Positions 5,634-8,352 of a DNA stretch of 8,352 bases are shown here, piece after piece. How positions within the stretch are numbered: position 1 is the first letter of the stretch; each line of letters begins with the position of its first letter. This stretch comes from an uncultured Erysipelotrichaceae bacterium (GTDB lineage Bacteria; Bacillota_I; Bacilli_A; Erysipelotrichales; Erysipelotrichaceae). The notes under the pieces are model-generated. The model had not been told where the DNA came from, searched no databases, and worked only from the letters and a program-made list of their open reading frames with translations. The position numbers and the translations under genes are program-made. The stretch covers positions 1-8,352 of the forward strand of contig OMUX01000207.1 in the NCBI GenBank assembly GCA_900314345.1, read 5' to 3'.

Positions 5634-6429
5634 GTAATACCTCCTTTCCCTGCTGTCGGTCCGGAATATCCCCTGCCATTTCATTCAGGAGGTTCTTCCA
5701 GTCAAGGCCTGCATTGTCCGCATAGTGAATGAGGTCAGAGAGCTCATGTTTCATGGTTTCAGAGCAGTGCAGCCGTTCTGCATACATAGAGAATTCTGCA
5801 GGTTCTTTCCATTTCTGCAGTGTGTTCTCTTCCATCTCATCACATGCCTGTTTCAGCACAGGCACCATGGTCCTGACCAGATCTGTCAGATCCACGGATG
5901 TCAGTGCATCGGTAATCCCTTCATCACTGACCACACGATAAAACTGCATTGCATGCGTGGAGAGTTTCCTCCTTGCAATGCTGTATACTGCTGCACTTTC
6001 CATGTCATACAAATCATAGGAAGAAAGATCATTTTCCATGCATACTTTCCCTGGAAGGATATCCTGCAGGTTTCCGGTGTAAATGAGATTGCCGGTGATC
6101 AGGGATGCTTCAGGAACGGAGGCATCCGGCTGATCCGGATAGAACACCCGGTTATCCGCTCCATCCAGGATGCGGTTGATCCGGAAGATGCATGTTTTCC
6201 CATGCAGGGATGCCGCAGTACCGAAACATATCAGACCTGAAACATCCAGATGTTCCAGACATGATGAAACGGCAGCATATGATGAAAGCATGCCGCTGCC
6301 GGTGATGAGAAGAGCGTGTCTTCCCTCTTCATCTATGTAAAGATTGTGGAAGCCTTCCTGTTTCTTCATGCCATAGGCTTCAATAACAGGAACAGCTTCT
6401 GCATAAAGTGCTGCGGTAAAAAGGATCAT
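5605..6429 (-). CDS. MTA/SAH-nucleosidase-like protein (PNP/UDP phosphorylase superfamily) with C-terminal extension
   Basis: 274 residues. The N-terminal ~200 residues have the nucleosidase layout: Glu11 (YAEAVP), an SGMLSSYAA loop (45-53), DMESAAVY (142-149, ribose-binding Glu144), and VVSDEG (catalytic-type Asp169). These correspond to Glu12, Glu174 and Asp197 of E. coli MTA/SAH nucleosidase. Such enzymes cleave adenine from methylthioadenosine, S-adenosylhomocysteine or 5'-deoxyadenosine. About 65 extra, mostly helical residues follow (LHCSETMKHELSDLIHYA near 220-237), beyond the ~230-residue norm. The start is 2 nt after the nitroreductase stop and has no clear SD, so translation probably depends on coupling. 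It overlaps the radical SAM gene by 29 nt, which suggests linked roles such as removing the 5'-deoxyadenosine by-product. Substrate not proven; another nucleoside is possible. Confidence 0.75.
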   Translation of the reverse strand: MILFTAALYAEAVPVIEAYGMKKQEGFHNLYIDEEGRHALLITGSGMLSSYAAVSSCLEHLDVSGLICFGTAASLHGKTCIFRINRILDGADNRVFYPDQPDASVPEASLITGNLIYTGNLQDILPGKVCMENDLSSYDLYDMESAAVYSIARRKLSTHAMQFYRVVSDEGITDALTSVDLTDLVRTMVPVLKQACDEMEENTLQKWKEPAEFSMYAERLHCSETMKHELSDLIHYADNAGLDWKNLLNEMAGDIPDRQQGKEVLHAFRSRLCE

Positions 6430-6431
6430 GG

Positions 6432-6953
6432 TCAGTCTGCGGTATATACGTAATTCTGCTTGCGCTCTGCAGGTCTGTTGGGCTGTGTTGCAGGCCAGCC
6501 AAGAATCAGATGACCGATGCCTTCATAGTCTCCCTGCACACCAAGGTACTTCAGAAGCTTCTTTCCTTCTTCGCTTTCAAACTCCTCCTTGGCACGGTGA
6601 ATCCAGCAGGCACCAAGTCCCAGGGATTCTGCGGCAATCATCATGTTTCCAAGGACAAGGCTTCCATCATACACATGCGTCGGCATGTTCCTGTCCGCAA
6701 GGACAACAAGGACATACGGTGCCCCGTAGAACGGATCATTCCTTGTGCCCATGATCTGTGCATTCATCCTGGAAAGCTGATCGCGGGTATCCTTGTTGAG
6801 GATTTCAAGGATGATGGGAGACTGCTTTCCCATGCCGCTTGCGGCATAGGTCCCGGCTTCCACAACCTGATCAATGATTGCCTTTGGCACAGGATCCTCC
6901 CTGTAGTTGCGGCAGCTTCTTCTGGATTCAATGGTACGGATCACTTCATTCAT
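6432..6953 (-). CDS. Nitroreductase-family FMN-dependent oxidoreductase
   Basis: 173 residues, typical of the short nitroreductase form. The N-terminal RRSCRNY (residues 11-17) supplies FMN-phosphate contacts. AASGMGKQSPIILEI (37-51) is the usual segment after the first helix, GACWIHRAKE (near 113-122) is the second FMN-binding loop, and the tail ends in a charged RKQNYVY. Such enzymes use NAD(P)H to reduce nitro compounds, quinones or enones as homodimers in the cytosol; the physiological substrate is often unknown. The SD (AAAGGAGG) overlaps the stop codon of the upstream kinase gene, 12 nt away, and the gene ends 2 nt before the nucleosidase, so all sit in one operon. No residue typical of a specialised subfamily (such as BluB) was recognised. 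Confidence 0.9.
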   Translation of the reverse strand: MNEVIRTIESRRSCRNYREDPVPKAIIDQVVEAGTYAASGMGKQSPIILEILNKDTRDQLSRMNAQIMGTRNDPFYGAPYVLVVLADRNMPTHVYDGSLVLGNMMIAAESLGLGACWIHRAKEEFESEEGKKLLKYLGVQGDYEGIGHLILGWPATQPNRPAERKQNYVYTAD

Positions 6954-6965
6954 CAGGAACCTCCT

Positions 6966-7679
6966 TTACCTGATCGGGAAATCAATCAGCGACTGCTGTT
7001 CCGGCTTCTTCATGAGTCTTTCGTACTCTTCCGGTGTCAGCTTGCCAAGTTCAAACAGCTTGTTGTCAATCATATCCAGGACAGCCTTGCGGTCATCCAT
7101 GTTGTTGACGAAGTCATACTTGTCGCCGTTGATGGCAATCTTGGGGGAATAATGGTAGTTCTCATACCAAGGCTTGTAGTGGGCAATCAGGTCATTATAG
7201 TAGTCCAGCAGAGACGGATCATTCTCAATCTGCTCGTAGGGTCTGCCTCTCATCTTGATTCTCTTCAGCATGGTATCGATGTGGATGTCAATGTGTACCA
7301 GAAGATCCGGTGCCTTCTTATGTGCAGCATAGGGAAGCTCCTGCATCATGTTGTCAAGCAGATCGTCATACACCATGACTTCTTCCTTGGTTGCCCTGCC
7401 CTTTTCCGCATTCATGTGGAAGAACAGGGAGTCTTCATAGATGGAACGGTCCAGGACGTTGTTGTCATCCTGCATGGCTTCCTTGATCATGCGGAAGCGC
7501 TTGTTGAGAAAATAGATCTGCAGCAGGAATGTATACCGGTTCATATCCGCATAGTAAAGCGGCAGGATCGGGTTTTCCTCTACCGGTTCATAGAACGGTT
7601 TGGTACCGAGGTGATTGGACAGGATCTCCGTCAGGTTGGACTTTCCTGCACCGATGGTTCCGGACATGATGATCATCAC
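6966..7679 (-). CDS. Deoxynucleoside kinase (dAK/dGK/dCK family)
   Basis: 237 residues. It phosphorylates deoxynucleosides for dNTP salvage. A P-loop (GTIGAGKS, residues 7-14), EPVE (31-34, sugar/base pocket), Gln54, DRSIYEDS (77-84, the catalytic DRS motif) and the arginine lid RGRPYEQ (144-150) are all present in order. The length is a little above bacterial relatives because of a charged C-terminal tail. The frame begins at GTG (7679) followed directly by ATG (7676). The SD (AAAGGAGAG) favours the GTG by spacing (8 nt), but the ATG is also plausible and changes the protein by one residue. It starts 13 nt after the patatin gene, whose stop codon its SD overlaps. Which deoxynucleoside is preferred cannot be told by eye. 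Confidence 0.93.
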   Translation of the reverse strand: MMIIMSGTIGAGKSNLTEILSNHLGTKPFYEPVEENPILPLYYADMNRYTFLLQIYFLNKRFRMIKEAMQDDNNVLDRSIYEDSLFFHMNAEKGRATKEEVMVYDDLLDNMMQELPYAAHKKAPDLLVHIDIHIDTMLKRIKMRGRPYEQIENDPSLLDYYNDLIAHYKPWYENYHYSPKIAINGDKYDFVNNMDDRKAVLDMIDNKLFELGKLTPEEYERLMKKPEQQSLIDFPIR

Positions 7680-7692
7680 TGTTTACTCTCCT

Positions 7693-8352
7693 TTATTTCT
7701 CCAGGAAGGCAGGGATTTTCTCTGCATCCCTGTATCCCTTGTCATACATGGCAACAATTTCCGCACGGTCCTTGCTTAACGTGGACATGCCGCCGATATC
7801 ATCCGGGGCAATGATCAGTGCCTTGCCCTGCTTTACCAGGCCTTCCAGTTCATCGAGCTGTTTGTTATAAATCTCAGCTCTGTGGCGCATGGCCTCTGCG
7901 GCATTGGGCCATTTCCTCTGTATTAATTTTGCAGGAAGACTGTCTTTCTTCGGATCCCTGCGGAAGCTTTCCGGTCTTGTCAGGATCACAACCACCTTGC
8001 CGCAGCCGTTTTCAAAGCAAAGATGATACGGGATCGGATCACTGAGACCGCCATCGTACAGATACTTTCCCTTCCAATGGTAGGCATGCGCGGCTACCGG
8101 CACACAGGAAGAGCCCTTGATGGCACCGTAGTCATCCTGCGCCATGTCTTCCTTGTGATAGTAGACAGGCTTGCCTGTTTCCGCATCCGTGGCAATGATC
8201 ATGAAGTTCTTTCCGCTGTCTGCTATATTTTCAAAGTTCAGCGGGTCTTCACTGTTCCTGTTGGTCAAAGCGTCGCCATAGATATATTCCAGATCCAGGT
8301 AATTACCCTTACGGAACATATTGGAGACACTCATGTACTCCTTCCTGAAAGC
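7693..8352 (-). CDS. Patatin-like phospholipase family protein (C-terminal portion, cut by the right edge)
   Basis: The frame stays open to the window end, so the Met at 8334 is probably internal: the six upstream codons read AFRKEY and continue the family pattern of a short basic stretch before 'YLDLEYIYGDAL'. Visible features are MIIATDAETGKPVYY, the SSCVPVAA helix and DGGLSDPIPY, with the catalytic Asp of the Ser-Asp dyad (codon 8053-8055). The nucleophile motif GxSxG and the glycine-rich oxyanion loop should lie upstream, outside the window. The C-terminal third is charged and helical (AEAMRHRAEIYNKQLDEL), as in the bacterial YjjU-like patatin group. The likely role is lipid acyl hydrolysis; the substrate is unknown. 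It is the most upstream visible gene of the operon, and the operon promoter is not in the window. Confidence 0.85.
   Translation of the reverse strand, partial: AFRKEYMSVSNMFRKGNYLDLEYIYGDALTNRNSEDPLNFENIADSGKNFMIIATDAETGKPVYYHKEDMAQDDYGAIKGSSCVPVAAHAYHWKGKYLYDGGLSDPIPYHLCFENGCGKVVVILTRPESFRRDPKKDSLPAKLIQRKWPNAAEAMRHRAEIYNKQLDELEGLVKQGKALIIAPDDIGGMSTLSKDRAEIVAMYDKGYRDAEKIPAFLEK

Noticed and set aside
5634..5684. Upstream ATG (5684) as start of the radical SAM-SDR gene
   Set aside because: It has no SD and its extra 17 residues only translate the end of the nucleosidase gene in another frame; the ATG at 5633 has a near-perfect SD.
6510..7814. A 434-codon plus-strand open frame opposite the nitroreductase and kinase genes
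   Set aside because: It crosses two well-supported genes and their intergenic junctions, has no recognisable domain and looks like a complement of their codon pattern. It is long only by chance.
8329..8352. ATG at 8334 as the true start of the patatin-like gene
   Set aside because: A GGAAGGAG sequence precedes it, but the frame stays open to the edge, family-like sequence continues, and the required GxSxG motif would be missing from a protein starting here.

Overview
The window looks like chromosomal DNA of a low-to-mid GC Firmicute. Strong AAAGGAGG-type Shine-Dalgarno (SD) sequences precede most genes, genes are packed into tight operons, and the gene families (EndA-like membrane nuclease, bacterial deoxynucleoside kinase, spore-photoproduct-lyase-like radical SAM protein) are common in Bacillota. 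An anaerobic gut member of the Erysipelotrichia or Clostridia is my best guess, with only moderate confidence. No rRNA, tRNA, CRISPR array or insertion sequence was seen.

Layout from left to right. (1) Positions 1-352, minus strand: the start of a gene that runs off the left edge, behind an AT-rich two-tier inverted repeat. (2) 525-2926, minus strand: a two-gene operon with an HpcH/HpaI-type aldolase first and a CaiB/BaiF-family CoA-transferase second. It ends in a terminator-like hairpin and has a perfect 16-bp palindrome directly in front of its first gene. (3) 3006-3930, plus strand: a 29-codon small ORF whose ribosome binding site is folded into a hairpin, then a membrane-anchored DNA/RNA non-specific endonuclease with no SD and a TATAAT box almost touching its ATG. 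(4) 3924-8352, minus strand: a compact operon read right to left: patatin-like hydrolase (cut by the right edge), deoxynucleoside kinase, nitroreductase, MTA/SAH-nucleosidase-like protein, and a spore-photoproduct-lyase-like radical SAM protein fused in frame to a short-chain dehydrogenase (SDR). The endonuclease and the fusion gene converge, and their stop codons overlap inside the loop of one terminator.

The right-hand operon mixes nucleoside salvage (kinase, nucleosidase), redox enzymes (nitroreductase, SDR) and a radical SAM enzyme. A nucleosidase of this family can cleave 5'-deoxyadenosine, the by-product of radical SAM catalysis, so nucleosidase plus radical SAM plus SDR makes a plausible functional cassette; its substrate cannot be read from the sequence. 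The most notable item is the radical SAM-SDR fusion. It keeps an SD and ATG at the domain junction, so the SDR could also be made alone. The radical SAM part also seems to differ from true spore photoproduct lyase at residues used for hydrogen transfer. The aldolase/CoA-transferase pair probably handles an unidentified organic acid under a palindrome-binding regulator.
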